Under the pieces are notes generated by a model. That model was given only the letters and a program-made list of their open reading frames with translations, searched no databases and had not been told where the DNA came from. From the NCBI GenBank assembly GCA_947504725.1, contig CANNHN010000001.1:186001-250000 (forward strand): a stretch of DNA of 64,000 nucleotides, read 5' to 3'. The DNA is from Bacteroidota bacterium (lineage in GTDB: Bacteria > Bacteroidota > Bacteroidia > 2-12-FULL-35-15). The translations under genes were made by a program, and so were the position numbers. Positions 50,584-59,217 of the stretch are shown here, piece after piece. Position 1 is the first letter of the stretch; each line of letters starts with the position of its first letter.

Positions 50584-51504
50584 CTATTTATTTACTTGGA
50601 ATGTTTTATCTCCGTTCTTAAAAAACTTTACAATCTGATTTGCCGCTGCTAATCCTGCATTGATATTCGCTTCAGAGGTTTCTGCTCCTTGTTTTTTAGG
50701 AGTGCAATAATATCTGTTCTCAAACTTTAGAAGCTCCTCGTGATTACTAGGCATAATGTCGGAGATGTATTTAAAATCAGGACGCTTTTCAAATACTTGT
50801 TTTAATTCTGCTTCGTTAATTACTTCTTTACGTGCAGTATTAATAACGGTCGCGCCAACAGGCATTTTAGATAATAATTCTAAATTGATTGAGTTCTTTG
50901 TTTTTTCTGTTGCAGGAATATTTAAAGAAATGTAATGACAAGTAGAATAAAGCTCTTCAACAGAATTAACACCTTTGATACCGTCCTTTTCAATTACTTC
51001 TCTTGGAACAAATGGGTCGAATGCATATACATCCATTTCAAATCCTTTTGCTATGCGTGCTACATTTTTTCCTACGTTTCCGTAAGCATGAATGCCTATT
51101 TTTTTTCCTTTTAATTCTGTGCCAGAACCTCCTTTAAAGTTAGCTCTAGCCATGAATACAAGCATTCCAAAGGTTAACTCCGCCACAGCATTTGAATTTT
51201 GTCCAGGTGTATTCATTGCTGCAATTCCTTTTTCAGTTGCAGCAACAAGGTCAATATTGTCGTAACCAGCTCCAGCACGAACAATCAACTTTAGATTCTT
51301 ACCCGCTTCAATCACTTGTTTTGTTGCTTTATCACTTCTAATAATCATAGCATCTGCATCAGCAACCGCTTTAAGAAGGTCGTCTACATTCGTATAATTT
51401 TCCAATAGGCTAATTTCATAACCAGCTTCTGTAATTATCTTCTTTATTCCGTCAACAGCTGTTTTCGCAAAAGCTTTTTCTGTAGCAACTAATATTTTGG
51501 TCAT
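50584..51504 (-). CDS. serA: D-3-phosphoglycerate dehydrogenase-like protein (short form, Lys in place of catalytic His)
   Basis: The protein has 306 residues, with the substrate domain at both ends and an NAD domain from about residue 100. NLKLIVRAGAGYDNIDLVAA, NTPGQNSNAVAELTFGM and the nucleotide loop GKKIGIHAYGNVGKNVARIA identify the family. There is no ACT/ASB regulatory tail. At the position of the usual catalytic histidine (TPH-x-G) it has TPKKQGAET, Lys270. This variant appears to be common in Bacteroidota SerA as far as I recall, so activity is likely retained. It is followed by DUF1015 and YggS genes (1-base gap, then 4-base overlap). Confidence 0.88.
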   Translation of the reverse strand: MTKILVATEKAFAKTAVDGIKKIITEAGYEISLLENYTNVDDLLKAVADADAMIIRSDKATKQVIEAGKNLKLIVRAGAGYDNIDLVAATEKGIAAMNTPGQNSNAVAELTFGMLVFMARANFKGGSGTELKGKKIGIHAYGNVGKNVARIAKGFEMDVYAFDPFVPREVIEKDGIKGVNSVEELYSTCHYISLNIPATEKTKNSINLELLSKMPVGATVINTARKEVINEAELKQVFEKRPDFKYISDIMPSNHEELLKFENRYYCTPKKQGAETSEANINAGLAAANQIVKFFKNGDKTFQVNK

Positions 51505-51595
51505 AATTTTATATTTAATTCAGTGTAAAAATAAGTTTTTATCGGTGTAAGTGCAAAAGAATTCACATTTGTGGTTTTCTATGGGGTGACGTGGG

Positions 51596-51825
51596 TTTAA
51601 ACACATAGAGACATAGAATTTTTTGCTCCTTCAAAACGTGTTTCTTGTTTAAAGTTGAATACAATTCTAACTAGCACTTCTTTAGATTTTCTGCTATTTT
51701 CATAGTGCAGAAGCAAGCTACTGCCATAGGTGTTTGTAGTTATAATTAAATCTCTCTGTTAAAAAATTATTTTTCTATGTCTTAGCCAAACCTTTCCCTT
51801 TTTTCTATGTCTCTATGTGGTTAAA
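51596..51825. repeat. Inverted pair of the 'ACATAGAGACATAGAA' repeat (fills the 325-base gap)
   Basis: TTTAAACACATAGAGACATAG at 51596-51616 has an inverted copy at 51803-51825 (TTCTATGTCTCTATGTGG, then TTAAA). A partial third unit, TTTTCTATGTCTTAGCC, is at about 51770-51787. About 185 AT-rich bases separate the pair. The gap between serA and the membrane protein gene holds no gene that I can support. Confidence 0.75.
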
Positions 51826-51829
51826 CCTG

Positions 51830-53218
51830 CTATTTACGGAGCGCCACATGAAATTTTAAGTCGTATCCCAAACGCAACTCTTTGTTCGTAAAATGGCTTG
51901 TATCACTTGCTATTTCAGTTGAATATAGCATTCCGGCAGGAGGCAAAGGAGCTAGGTAAACCAATGAATCTCCTTTAATGGTTTTGTTTAATGTTGTTAT
52001 AAATTCTATTCTTTCATCATTCGCTTTAGCATACTTTGATGCAATTGGATATTGATAAATCAAGTGAAATAACATCAATCCAACTCCAATAACAACTGAA
52101 CAATATTTTAAAGAAATCAAAGATTTCTCTTTCAAAACTCCTTTGTAACCGGCATAAAAGAAGACTACAGAACAGTATATGGCAAACAGAAACGAACTCA
52201 ATAACCACATTCGTGGCGGACCCGTTTCTACCATTACATAGGCAACAATGAAAAAGAAGATGAATAATACTATTGTAAAAGCAATGCTTATTTTAATGAA
52301 AAATGATTTGAGGGAAAGTTGAAGAAATTTTACTTCTATTGATTTTACATCATCTCCAAGCAATAGAAAAGGAAATGCAAAAATAAAAATGTAAGGTAAT
52401 TTAAATGGAAGATAGAAGATCCCAAATTTTGCAAAAGATTTTGCTGTGATGTAACACGAGTTTAAAAATTGATGCTCTGGGAAAAGCCCGTCCCGCAAAT
52501 AATTTCCTGGAGCAATTAAAAAGATGATGAATGAAATTCCTAATGCAGAATAAACTATCAATGCTTTTTTATTGATAGAAAGAAATGATTTAAAATTTCC
52601 TGAGTGACGGTAATTGTGAAATAGATAAAGTGTAAAAAATAAACCAAATATTACGGAATATACTTCGGAAGACCCGCCAACATAAACAATGCAGAGTAGG
52701 GCAAGGGTTGTAGAAAAAAAGGTATTCTTTCCATCACTAAGAAAAACACAACCCCAGATAAAAGCAATAATGCTCCACATGTAAGAGCTTTGAGCACAAA
52801 ACCAAAACCATGATTCACCGATATCTACACAAAGGAAAAACAAAAGTGCGGTAAAAGAAGCTGCTATTAAGCGTTTTTGGACTGGTGTAATAACGAATGA
52901 TAATTTGGAAGCAACATTACCTAATAAAAAGTAGACTCCAGCGAAAATCAAAAGAGCAGAAATAAAAGGAAATAGGATGAAATAACTATAATTCACATCG
53001 AATGCTTTGTAAAAAAAATCCATTGCAAATGTTGCAGCAAATCTTCCGCACCATTCCATGTATTGAGAAGTAACTCCTGTTATGATTCCATGATTACGAA
53101 CATCCCAAATAAAATAGTAATCATCTGTTGCTAAGCGATTGAAAAAGGAAAGCATCAGCAATAAACAGACAAAGAGTATAAGTATAAATGTGAGTTGTTT
53201 TGAATAAGCTTCGCTCAT
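51830..53218 (-). CDS. Polytopic membrane protein, probably DUF6056 / GT-C-like
   Basis: The protein has 462 residues and about eleven predicted membrane helices. The first periplasmic loop after helix 1 has an acidic ATDDYYFIWDVRNHG followed by YMEWCGRFAATFAMDFFYKA. The DD-YY and W-x-GR pattern is seen in DUF6056 proteins, which resemble GT-C glycosyltransferases. A long C-terminal periplasmic part ends SHFTNKELRLGYDLKFHVAL. A role in transferring sugars to surface polymers is possible. I have no direct evidence and no adjacent glycan genes. It lies beside the ribosomal operon terminator. Confidence 0.65.
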   Translation of the reverse strand: MSEAYSKQLTFILILFVCLLLMLSFFNRLATDDYYFIWDVRNHGIITGVTSQYMEWCGRFAATFAMDFFYKAFDVNYSYFILFPFISALLIFAGVYFLLGNVASKLSFVITPVQKRLIAASFTALLFFLCVDIGESWFWFCAQSSYMWSIIAFIWGCVFLSDGKNTFFSTTLALLCIVYVGGSSEVYSVIFGLFFTLYLFHNYRHSGNFKSFLSINKKALIVYSALGISFIIFLIAPGNYLRDGLFPEHQFLNSCYITAKSFAKFGIFYLPFKLPYIFIFAFPFLLLGDDVKSIEVKFLQLSLKSFFIKISIAFTIVLFIFFFIVAYVMVETGPPRMWLLSSFLFAIYCSVVFFYAGYKGVLKEKSLISLKYCSVVIGVGLMLFHLIYQYPIASKYAKANDERIEFITTLNKTIKGDSLVYLAPLPPAGMLYSTEIASDTSHFTNKELRLGYDLKFHVALRK

Positions 53219-53229
53219 GAAGTAAATTT

Positions 53230-53265
53230 AAACAAAAAAGGTCTCACATTTCTGTGAAACCTTTT
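53230..53265 (-). terminator. Terminator of the thrS-infC-rpmI-rplT operon
   Basis: AAAAGGTCTCACA and TGTGAAACCTTTT form a 13-base stem with one mismatch and a 4-base loop. On the minus strand it is followed by TTTTTTGTTT. It lies 40 bases after the rplT stop. Confidence 0.9.
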
Positions 53266-53305
53266 CTGTCGTAGCATTAAGTAACTATTTATTTAAAATT
53301 GAAAT

Positions 53306-53650
53306 CTATTTTACTGATTCAACAATTGCTTTGAAAGCATCAGGGTTGTTCATTGCTAAATCTGCAAGAACTTTTCTGTTTAAATCAATGTTTTTAGCGT
53401 GAACTTTACCCATAAATACTGAGTAAGACATTCCGTAAGGACGAACACCAGCGTTGATACGTTGGATCCAGATTCCACGGAAAGTACGTTTCTTTTGTTT
53501 TCTATCGCGGTAAGCGTAAGTTAAACCTTTTTCTAAAACGTTTTTAGCAATAGTAAGAACGTTTTTTCTAGCTCCCCAATATCCTTTTGTTTGTTTTAAT
53601 ACTTTTTTTCTTCTGGCTCTTGAAGCCACCGAGTTAACCGATCTAGGCAT
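53306..53650 (-). CDS. rplT: 50S ribosomal protein L20
   Basis: The 114-residue protein has the L20 signature: [20 protein letters not shown] (residues about 5-24), [20 protein letters not shown] and [20 protein letters not shown]. It binds 23S rRNA and is needed for early assembly of the large subunit. In E. coli and Bacillus it represses its own operon by binding an mRNA site before rpmI. Here an unusually long 168-base gap separates it from rpmI and contains two hairpins, so a leader or processing site specific to rplT is possible. Confidence 0.97.
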   Translation of the reverse strand: MPRSVNSVASRARRKKVLKQTKGYWGARKNVLTIAKNVLEKGLTYAYRDRKQKKRTFRGIWIQRINAGVRPYGMSYSVFMGKVHAKNIDLNRKVLADLAMNNPDAFKAIVESVK

Positions 53651-53756
53651 GTTTTTTTGTTTTTTGGTTACAGCGTCCTATTTAAGGATCTTTGTGCTGG
53701 TTTCCTGGTTTATACTAATTTAATTGTTTCTTTTTTTTGTTCTTTTTTTTCATGAG

Positions 53757-53809
53757 ATCCCGAATCAAGTTCGGGATAATACTATCTAAGATTTCATAAA
53801 AATGAAATC
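53757..53809. repeat. Two hairpins between rpmI and rplT
   Basis: ATCCCGAA-tcaag-TTCGGGAT at 53757-53777 is a perfect stem of the same type as those at 4807-4826. GATTTCAT-aaaa-ATGAAATC at 53790-53809 is a second perfect 8-bp hairpin just after the rpmI stop. Neither has a T run on the minus strand, so termination is unlikely. Confidence 0.7.
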
Positions 53810-53818
53810 AAGATATTA

Positions 53819-54019
53819 TTACTTCCCAATCGTCAACATTGCTTTTACGCGTGGCAAATCTGTAACATCAACTAAAGTAGTACCTGTTAAAGCACGTTTA
53901 GCTTTTGTTGTTTTCTTTGTCAAGATGTGGCTTTTAAAAGCATGTTTTCTTTTTACTTTCCCTGTTCCAGTTAACGAAAATCTTTTTTTCGCTCCTGAAT
54001 GCGTTTTCATTTTTGGCAT
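53819..54019 (-). CDS. rpmI: 50S ribosomal protein L35
   Basis: This 66-residue highly basic protein starts [20 protein letters not shown], the L35 signature, and continues [20 protein letters not shown]. It is a small structural protein of the large ribosomal subunit. It lies 71 bases after infC in the standard infC - rpmI - rplT order. A long spacer with two hairpins follows before rplT. Confidence 0.97.
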   Translation of the reverse strand: MPKMKTHSGAKKRFSLTGTGKVKRKHAFKSHILTKKTTKAKRALTGTTLVDVTDLPRVKAMLTIGK

Positions 54020-54090
54020 CGTACTGATTATTATTTATTGTTTATTGTTTGTTCTCTTTTTAATTCTTTTAATTGCTTATTGCCAATTGC

Positions 54091-54744
54091 CTATTTCTTC
54101 TTAGGTGCAATCACCATAATCATTTTCTTTCCTTCCAAAACTGGCATTTGCTCTGGTTTTCCGTATTCCTCAAGTTCATTTACAAAACGAAGTAATAAAA
54201 TCTCTCCGTGCTCTTTAAACAAAATTGAACGACCTTTAAAAAATACAAACGCTTTTACTTTTGAACCTTCTTGTAAAAACTTAATGGCATGATTCTTTTT
54301 AAAATTAAAATCGTGCTCATCTGTTTGTGGACCGAAGCGAATTTCCTTAATCACTGTTTTAGCAGCTTTCGACTTCAGTTCCTTTTGTTTTTTCTTTTGA
54401 TCGTATAAAAACTTTTTATAATCAACTATTTTACAAACCGGTGGAACTGCAGTTGGAGAAATCTCCACTAAGTCCAATCCTGCTTCTTTAGCAATTGCCA
54501 AGGCTTTATCTATTGGATAAACTCCTGGTTCAATTCCTTCAAAAACTACACGTACTTCCTTCGCTCTGATGCGTTCGTTAATAGCATGAAGTTCTTCTCT
54601 TCTTCTTTGTCCGCCTCTTCCAAAACGTCTATCAACGTTTGCAGCAGGAGCTGTTCCTGTTGCTGAAGTTCCGGGTTTTACAAATTTCCCTGGTGCAGGC
54701 TTATTAAATTTATTACCTGAATTGTTGTTAAATGGAGCTGCTAT
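54091..54744 (-). CDS. infC: Translation initiation factor IF-3, with an AUA start codon
   Basis: The protein has 217 residues with the start placed at ATA (54744-54742). The conserved domains are present: [20 protein letters not shown], then [38 protein letters not shown] and [20 protein letters not shown]. The frame has no ATG or GTG upstream of the conserved N-domain. A TAG lies five codons before the ATA and overlaps the Shine-Dalgarno AGGAGG (54753-54758), 8 bases away. The first ~45 residues are a low-complexity NK/AP-rich extension, as in other Bacteroidota. Use of a rare start codon lets IF-3 control its own synthesis in enteric bacteria (AUU), so the same logic is likely. thrS lies 36 bases upstream. 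Confidence 0.9.
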   Translation of the reverse strand: MAAPFNNNSGNKFNKPAPGKFVKPGTSATGTAPAANVDRRFGRGGQRRREELHAINERIRAKEVRVVFEGIEPGVYPIDKALAIAKEAGLDLVEISPTAVPPVCKIVDYKKFLYDQKKKQKELKSKAAKTVIKEIRFGPQTDEHDFNFKKNHAIKFLQEGSKVKAFVFFKGRSILFKEHGEILLLRFVNELEEYGKPEQMPVLEGKKMIMVIAPKKK

Positions 54745-54752
54745 AGCTTGTT

Positions 54753-54758
54753 CCTCCT
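54753..54758 (-). promoter_or_regulatory. Strong Shine-Dalgarno site of infC
   Basis: The minus strand reads AGGAGG, a full anti-16S match, 8 bases before the AUA start. Most genes in this window have no such motif, so this site helps identify the unusual start codon. Confidence 0.85.
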
Positions 54759-54780
54759 AAATTTGTTAATACTCTATTGA

Positions 54781-56712
54781 TTAAATCTGTTTTTTAATTT
54801 CTGTGTTGATAATGTCTGCAAACGCTTCTAAATCAAAGGTTCCTAAATCACCATCTCCTTGTTTTCGAACTGCAACTGTATTCTCCGCTTCTTCCTTTTC
54901 CCCTACAATCAGCATGTAAGGCACTTTTTGCAATTCAGTATCTCGTATTTTCTTCCCAATTTTTTCGTTCCTATCGTCTACGAGCCCGCGAATATCGTAA
55001 TTTTTTAACAATTCTAAAACTTTTTTTGCGTAATCATTGTATTTTTCGCTGATTGGAAGAACTGCAACTTGGTCGGGAGTCAACCACAATGGGAATTTCC
55101 CAGCACAATGCTCTATCAAAACAGCAATAAAACGCTCCAAAGACCCAAAAGGAGCACGGTGAATCATTACCGGACGGTGTTTTAGGTTGTCGCTGCCAGT
55201 ATACTCCAATTCAAAACGCTCTGGAAGGTTATAATCTACTTGGATTGTACCCAATTGCCATTTACGTCCAATGGCATCTTTCACCATAAAATCGAGCTTA
55301 GGACCATAAAATGCTGCTTCACCCAATTCAACCACTGTCGTTAGACCTTTTTCAGCTGACGATTCAATAATAGCCGCTTCTGCCAATGCCCAATTTTCAT
55401 CAGAACCAATATATTTGGTTTTGTTTTCTGGATCTCTTAAAGAAATTTGTGCTGTATAATCTGTGAAACCTAAAGCATTAAAAACATACAGTACCAAATC
55501 AATTACTTTACAGAATTCTTCTTTCACTTGATCGGGGCGACAAAATAAATGCGCATCATCTTGTGTAAATCCACGCACACGCGTTAATCCGTGCAATTCA
55601 CCAGCTTGCTCATAACGATAAACGGTACCAAATTCTGCAAAACGGATTGGTAAATCTTTGTAGGAGCGGGGTGATGTTTTATAAATTTCGCAGTGGTGCG
55701 GACAGTTCATTGGTTTTAAGAAAAACTCCTCTCCTTCATGTGGAGTGCGGATAGGCTGAAATGAATCGGCTCCGTATTTTTCATAGTGACCTGAAGTAAT
55801 GTATAAATTCTTATTACCAATGTGCGGAGTTGCAACTGGTAAATAACCACTTTTTAATTGTTGCTTTTGTAAAAACTGAATCAAACGTTCGCGCAAAGCT
55901 GCACCTTTTGGAAGCCACAATGGTAAGCCCATTCCTACTTTTTCAGAAAAAGCAAAAAGTTCTAATTCTTTTCCAAGTTTACGGTGATCGCGTTTTTTTG
56001 CTTCTTCTAAAAGAACTAAGTAGTCTGCTAAATCTTTTTGTTTAGTATAAGTGATCGCGTAAACACGAGTCAACATTTTATTTTTTTCATCGCCTCTCCA
56101 ATACGCTCCAGCAACGTTCATTAGCTTTACAGCCTTTATAACGCTTGTGTTTGGAATGTGTGGTCCGCGACATAAATCAGTGAAATTTCCTTGTTGATAA
56201 AAAGTAATTTGTCCATCAACTAATCCTTCTAAAAGATCAAGTTTGTACTCATCATTTTTCTCAGTAAAATATTTTATTGCATCTGCTTTTGAAACTTCTG
56301 TACGTTTGAATTCGCTTCCTAATCGAGCCAATTCAAGCATTTTGTCTTCTATCCTTTTGAAATCTTCTTGAGAAATTGTTTTTCCTCCTAAGTCGATATC
56401 ATAATAAAATCCATTGTCGATTGGGGGACCAATTCCGAATTTTGTTCCAGGATAAAGTGCTTCCAATGCTTCTGCCATCAAGTGTGCAGAAGAGTGCCAA
56501 AGCGTTGATTTTCCTTCAGCATCGTTCATGGTTAGTAAAACCAATTTCGAATCTTCGTTGATTTGTCGGGATGAATCCCAAACTTCACCGTTTACTTTGG
56601 CTGCTAAAACATTTCTCGCTAAACCTTCAGAGATTGATAACGCAACTTGGTGCGCTGTAGTTCCTTTTTCGTATTCACGAACAGAACCATCGGGTAGTGT
56701 AATTTTAATCAT
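54781..56712 (-). CDS. thrS: Threonine-tRNA ligase
   Basis: The 643-residue enzyme has the TGS domain at the N-terminus ([20 protein letters not shown]). The editing domain follows with the [20 protein letters not shown] metal site and, after it, the SAD-like region. The class II core has motif 2 ([20 protein letters not shown]) and motif 3 ([20 protein letters not shown]). The anticodon-binding domain is at the C-terminus ([20 protein letters not shown]). Active-site zinc ligands are seen in [13 protein letters not shown]. The start is the ATG at 56712, seven codons after an upstream frame start that begins before the TGS strand. It is first in thrS - infC - rpmI - rplT. Confidence 0.97.
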   Translation of the reverse strand: MIKITLPDGSVREYEKGTTAHQVALSISEGLARNVLAAKVNGEVWDSSRQINEDSKLVLLTMNDAEGKSTLWHSSAHLMAEALEALYPGTKFGIGPPIDNGFYYDIDLGGKTISQEDFKRIEDKMLELARLGSEFKRTEVSKADAIKYFTEKNDEYKLDLLEGLVDGQITFYQQGNFTDLCRGPHIPNTSVIKAVKLMNVAGAYWRGDEKNKMLTRVYAITYTKQKDLADYLVLLEEAKKRDHRKLGKELELFAFSEKVGMGLPLWLPKGAALRERLIQFLQKQQLKSGYLPVATPHIGNKNLYITSGHYEKYGADSFQPIRTPHEGEEFFLKPMNCPHHCEIYKTSPRSYKDLPIRFAEFGTVYRYEQAGELHGLTRVRGFTQDDAHLFCRPDQVKEEFCKVIDLVLYVFNALGFTDYTAQISLRDPENKTKYIGSDENWALAEAAIIESSAEKGLTTVVELGEAAFYGPKLDFMVKDAIGRKWQLGTIQVDYNLPERFELEYTGSDNLKHRPVMIHRAPFGSLERFIAVLIEHCAGKFPLWLTPDQVAVLPISEKYNDYAKKVLELLKNYDIRGLVDDRNEKIGKKIRDTELQKVPYMLIVGEKEEAENTVAVRKQGDGDLGTFDLEAFADIINTEIKKQI

Positions 56713-56797
56713 TTTTTTTAGTTTGCCAAACATCCAAACAAACGGACGCAGGAATTAATAAGGGTACAAAGATAATTGATTATTTGAATTGTAGAAT

Positions 56798-57244
56798 TTA
56801 TTTCCCTTTAAAACCAATTAGCATCACAATGCATGCTTTGTGATCGGCTTCGGTATTACTTGGTGGGATTTCGTAGACGATAGAGTAGGTGCCAAATGCA
56901 AGAGGTTCGTATGTCCACGTTTTATTGTTGGCATCCATTATTTTTTCAGCCAATTTCACATTCGGATTTGCTTTATCGTAAATGTTAACAATCACTTGTT
57001 CTTCGAAATCAGAAGTACAAAATATAAGTTTGTATTTCTGGTTTTCAAAGGCTATGAACTCGATTGGAATATTTTTATTGATTTGTTCAAACGAAAACTC
57101 ATTCATTAAAAAACCATCATACTTATAAGGCTTTTTAATACTTATTTTGTTTTCTTCAATGATTTGAGAGATTTTGTATTGAGAAAATGAAAAATGAGAT
57201 AAACACAAAAAGAGAAGAAGAAGGAATGTGTGTGTGTTGCGCAT
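56798..57244 (-). CDS. Small secreted protein, PYKYD family, paralogue 3
   Basis: The protein has 148 residues with a signal peptide (FLLLLFLCLSHFSFSQ). The family motif KKPYKYDG is at about residues 37-44, then MNEFSFEQINKNIPIEFIAF, the central strand YKLIFCTSDFEEQVIVNIYD, and a C-terminal YSIVYEIPPSN ... CIVMLIGFK. The same layout is shared with the two adjacent genes upstream (57279 and 57744). The domain looks like an all-beta sandwich of about 120 residues. I recognise no known family. It is the last of four genes before thrS. Expression with thrS is possible, as only 85 bases separate them. Confidence 0.75.
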   Translation of the reverse strand: MRNTHTFLLLLFLCLSHFSFSQYKISQIIEENKISIKKPYKYDGFLMNEFSFEQINKNIPIEFIAFENQKYKLIFCTSDFEEQVIVNIYDKANPNVKLAEKIMDANNKTWTYEPLAFGTYSIVYEIPPSNTEADHKACIVMLIGFKGK

Positions 57245-57278
57245 GAAATTAATCTTCTAATTCTTCTTTACCAACATA

Positions 57279-57737
57279 TCATATTAATAATACAACACAA
57301 CCCGTTTTTACTTTTCCGTCAATACTTTTAGGTACATCATATTCTATGTAGTAATTTCCTGCTTTTGCTGGTTGAAATGACCAAAAATTATTGTCAACTC
57401 CTTGCGCATTATCGTACACTTTAGTTCTTCCTTTTTTTACTCTGCTACTTTTGTCGTAAATATTCATTTTAACTTGCTCTTCAAAACCTGAAGAACAAAA
57501 AATCAATCTGTATTTCATTCCACGAAAAGCAGTAAAAAGCACTTCTTGTTTTTTTACTTTATTATCAAATGTAAATTCAGTTATAACATAAGCATCATAC
57601 TTATATGGTTTTGGGACATTCGGTTTGCAGCTCTTCATAATCTGCTTCGCTTTACATTGCCAAAAACTATTATGGTTAGTACACAATAGCGCACTAACCA
57701 TAATAAGAATAGTAAAAATAAATTTACTTTTATTCAT
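57279..57737 (-). CDS. Small secreted protein, PYKYD family, paralogue 2
   Basis: The protein has 152 residues. The signal region is IFTILIMVSALLCTNH. A KSCKPNVPKPYKYDAYVITE block follows, with PYKYD at about residues 44-48 and two cysteines shortly before it. The shared core is YRLIFCSSGFEEQVKMNIYD, and near the end come AGNYYIEYDVPKSIDGKVKT and GCVVLLI. The stop falls right after VLLI, whereas both paralogues continue with G-[YF]-K, so it is shorter by two to five residues. The gene is 6 bases after paralogue 1 and 34 bases before paralogue 3. Function unknown. Confidence 0.75.
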   Translation of the reverse strand: MNKSKFIFTILIMVSALLCTNHNSFWQCKAKQIMKSCKPNVPKPYKYDAYVITEFTFDNKVKKQEVLFTAFRGMKYRLIFCSSGFEEQVKMNIYDKSSRVKKGRTKVYDNAQGVDNNFWSFQPAKAGNYYIEYDVPKSIDGKVKTGCVVLLI

Positions 57738-57743
57738 TAAATA

Positions 57744-58205
57744 TTATTTGTATCCAACCATAAAAACCATACAGCCAGTTAATTTAGCACTTGTACTATC
57801 AGCAGGAACATCATAATCGACAAACATTTTACGAGCACGAGGAACATCAAAAATTAATTGTGTTTCATCTGCTTTAGCATCTTTGTTTGAGAAAATAGCT
57901 TCTCTCTTTTTAGCCGCTTTATCTTTTGTATATACGTTTATTTTAATTCCTTTAGGCATTCCTGAAGTGTTAAAAACCAAACGGTATTTTTCACCAATAA
58001 AAACTGGCACTTCAACTTCTAATTGTTGTGCTTTTTTAGTAAAGTTAATTTTTGTGAACTTTTGGCTATCGTATTTATACGGATCCAATTTTTTCTTACA
58101 ACTTGTTGTAAGCGCCTTTTTGTCGCAGTTGTCAGCCGTTTGAATGGTTGTAAATCCAAAAACAAACACCAACCCAACTAAACTTATATAAAATGCTTTT
58201 TTCAT
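57744..58205 (-). CDS. Small secreted protein, PYKYD family, paralogue 1
   Basis: The protein has 153 residues with a signal peptide (FYISLVGLVFVFGFTTIQTA). TSCKKKLDPYKYDSQKFTKI carries the PYKYD motif at about residues 42-46 and a nearby cysteine. The family core is YRLVFNTSGMPKGIKINVYT, then RARKMFVDYDVPADSTSAKL and a final GCMVFMVGYK. It lacks the phenylalanine-cysteine pair (IFC) of the other two, having VFN instead. It follows the lipoprotein gene by 34 bases. The three paralogues are only about a third identical by eye, so the duplication is old. Function unknown. Confidence 0.75.
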   Translation of the reverse strand: MKKAFYISLVGLVFVFGFTTIQTADNCDKKALTTSCKKKLDPYKYDSQKFTKINFTKKAQQLEVEVPVFIGEKYRLVFNTSGMPKGIKINVYTKDKAAKKREAIFSNKDAKADETQLIFDVPRARKMFVDYDVPADSTSAKLTGCMVFMVGYK

Positions 58206-58239
58206 ATCCTTAAATTTAATTTTTTATCTTTTTTTAGAA

Positions 58240-59118
58240 TTATCCGTTTATAAACTTAACACGTAAAGCTTCAATTTTTGTTGTTAATTGAGATACTTCA
58301 TCATCTGTTAATGTTAATTCTTTTTCTGTATCTTCCTCACCTTCTGGATTGTTTTTAACTGAAGGTAAAGCATCATATATGTCTTTAATTACAACGAGGT
58401 CAGCTATCAAACCAGAAATTGCAGGGTCTTTTTTCTCTTCTGCTTTCAACGCGTTAATAATACTTCCTAAGATTGTCATTTGTTCAGCCAATTTGCTATT
58501 CAATTCTTTGTCTTTCCCTTTCACATATACTTTTGAACCGATATACATACTTTCAATCCAAGCTCCAGAGAAAACGATAGAAGTAATTTGCTGTTGATCA
58601 TTTTCATCTAAATACATATCAGTAACCATTTGCAATTCTGCAATAATGTATGCCAATGAATCTTCGTTACTTAAATTTTTCTCAAAACGTTTAGACAAGT
58701 TTCCTTGATCAAAAACAGTTCCCATGCCTAAGTTGTCAGCTAACTGACGGCTCAATTTCATGTATGTCATTGCCTCTTGATTTTGCTTATTCAAAACTGT
58801 ATAAGATAAATCAGCACTGTAAACACCTAAATTGATTGCTTTGGTTAAGTTTGAAGTATATTTTGCCGGATCTTTTAAATCACTAGTAACACCAGTTTTG
58901 TATTTTAATCCTGATTTTTTGAAAATAGATGCAATTTGTAGAGGCGAAGGAAGGGAATAGGTTACCTCTTCTGTTTCTACTTCTACTGAAACTGAATCTT
59001 CTGTAGGAGGAATAACCGTTTCTTCAGTTGCAGTGTCGCTACCGCAAGCTACCATAAACAAACTAGCTGCAATGAACAATGCGCCTTTTACTACTAGTGA
59101 TTTTTTCTTTAAAAGCAT
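58240..59118 (-). CDS. Lipoprotein of unknown function (first gene of the PYKYD operon)
   Basis: The protein has 292 residues with a lipoprotein signal (GALFIAASLFMVACGS), so residue 26 is the lipidated cysteine. An acidic linker (DSVSVEVETEEVTYSL) follows. The remaining ~220 residues are almost all alpha-helical, with KAINLGVYSADLSYTVLNKQ, SLAYIIAELQMVTDMYLDEN and SGAWIESMYIGSKVYVKGKD. The acidic C-terminus ends with a helical SQLTTKIEALRVKFING. I recognise no enzyme motif. It heads an operon with three small secreted proteins, so it may be the membrane-anchored partner of those proteins. Confidence 0.75.
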   Translation of the reverse strand: MLLKKKSLVVKGALFIAASLFMVACGSDTATEETVIPPTEDSVSVEVETEEVTYSLPSPLQIASIFKKSGLKYKTGVTSDLKDPAKYTSNLTKAINLGVYSADLSYTVLNKQNQEAMTYMKLSRQLADNLGMGTVFDQGNLSKRFEKNLSNEDSLAYIIAELQMVTDMYLDENDQQQITSIVFSGAWIESMYIGSKVYVKGKDKELNSKLAEQMTILGSIINALKAEEKKDPAISGLIADLVVIKDIYDALPSVKNNPEGEEDTEKELTLTDDEVSQLTTKIEALRVKFING

Positions 59119-59217
59119 TTTCTTATTAATTATTGGTTAATACCTGTTTAGTTTTATTTAGAAGGCTAAACTACAAAAAAATATCAATCTGCAAAAATCT
59201 AATGTTCATAAGATTTT

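Noticed and set aside
53757-53777. Terminator between rpmI and rplT
   Set aside because: The hairpin has no T run on the transcribed strand, and rplT is needed from the same operon.
54091-54501. infC starting at TTG (54501)
   Set aside because: This would remove most of the conserved N-domain of IF-3. The frame upstream carries [16 protein letters not shown] in place, with a Shine-Dalgarno before ATA.
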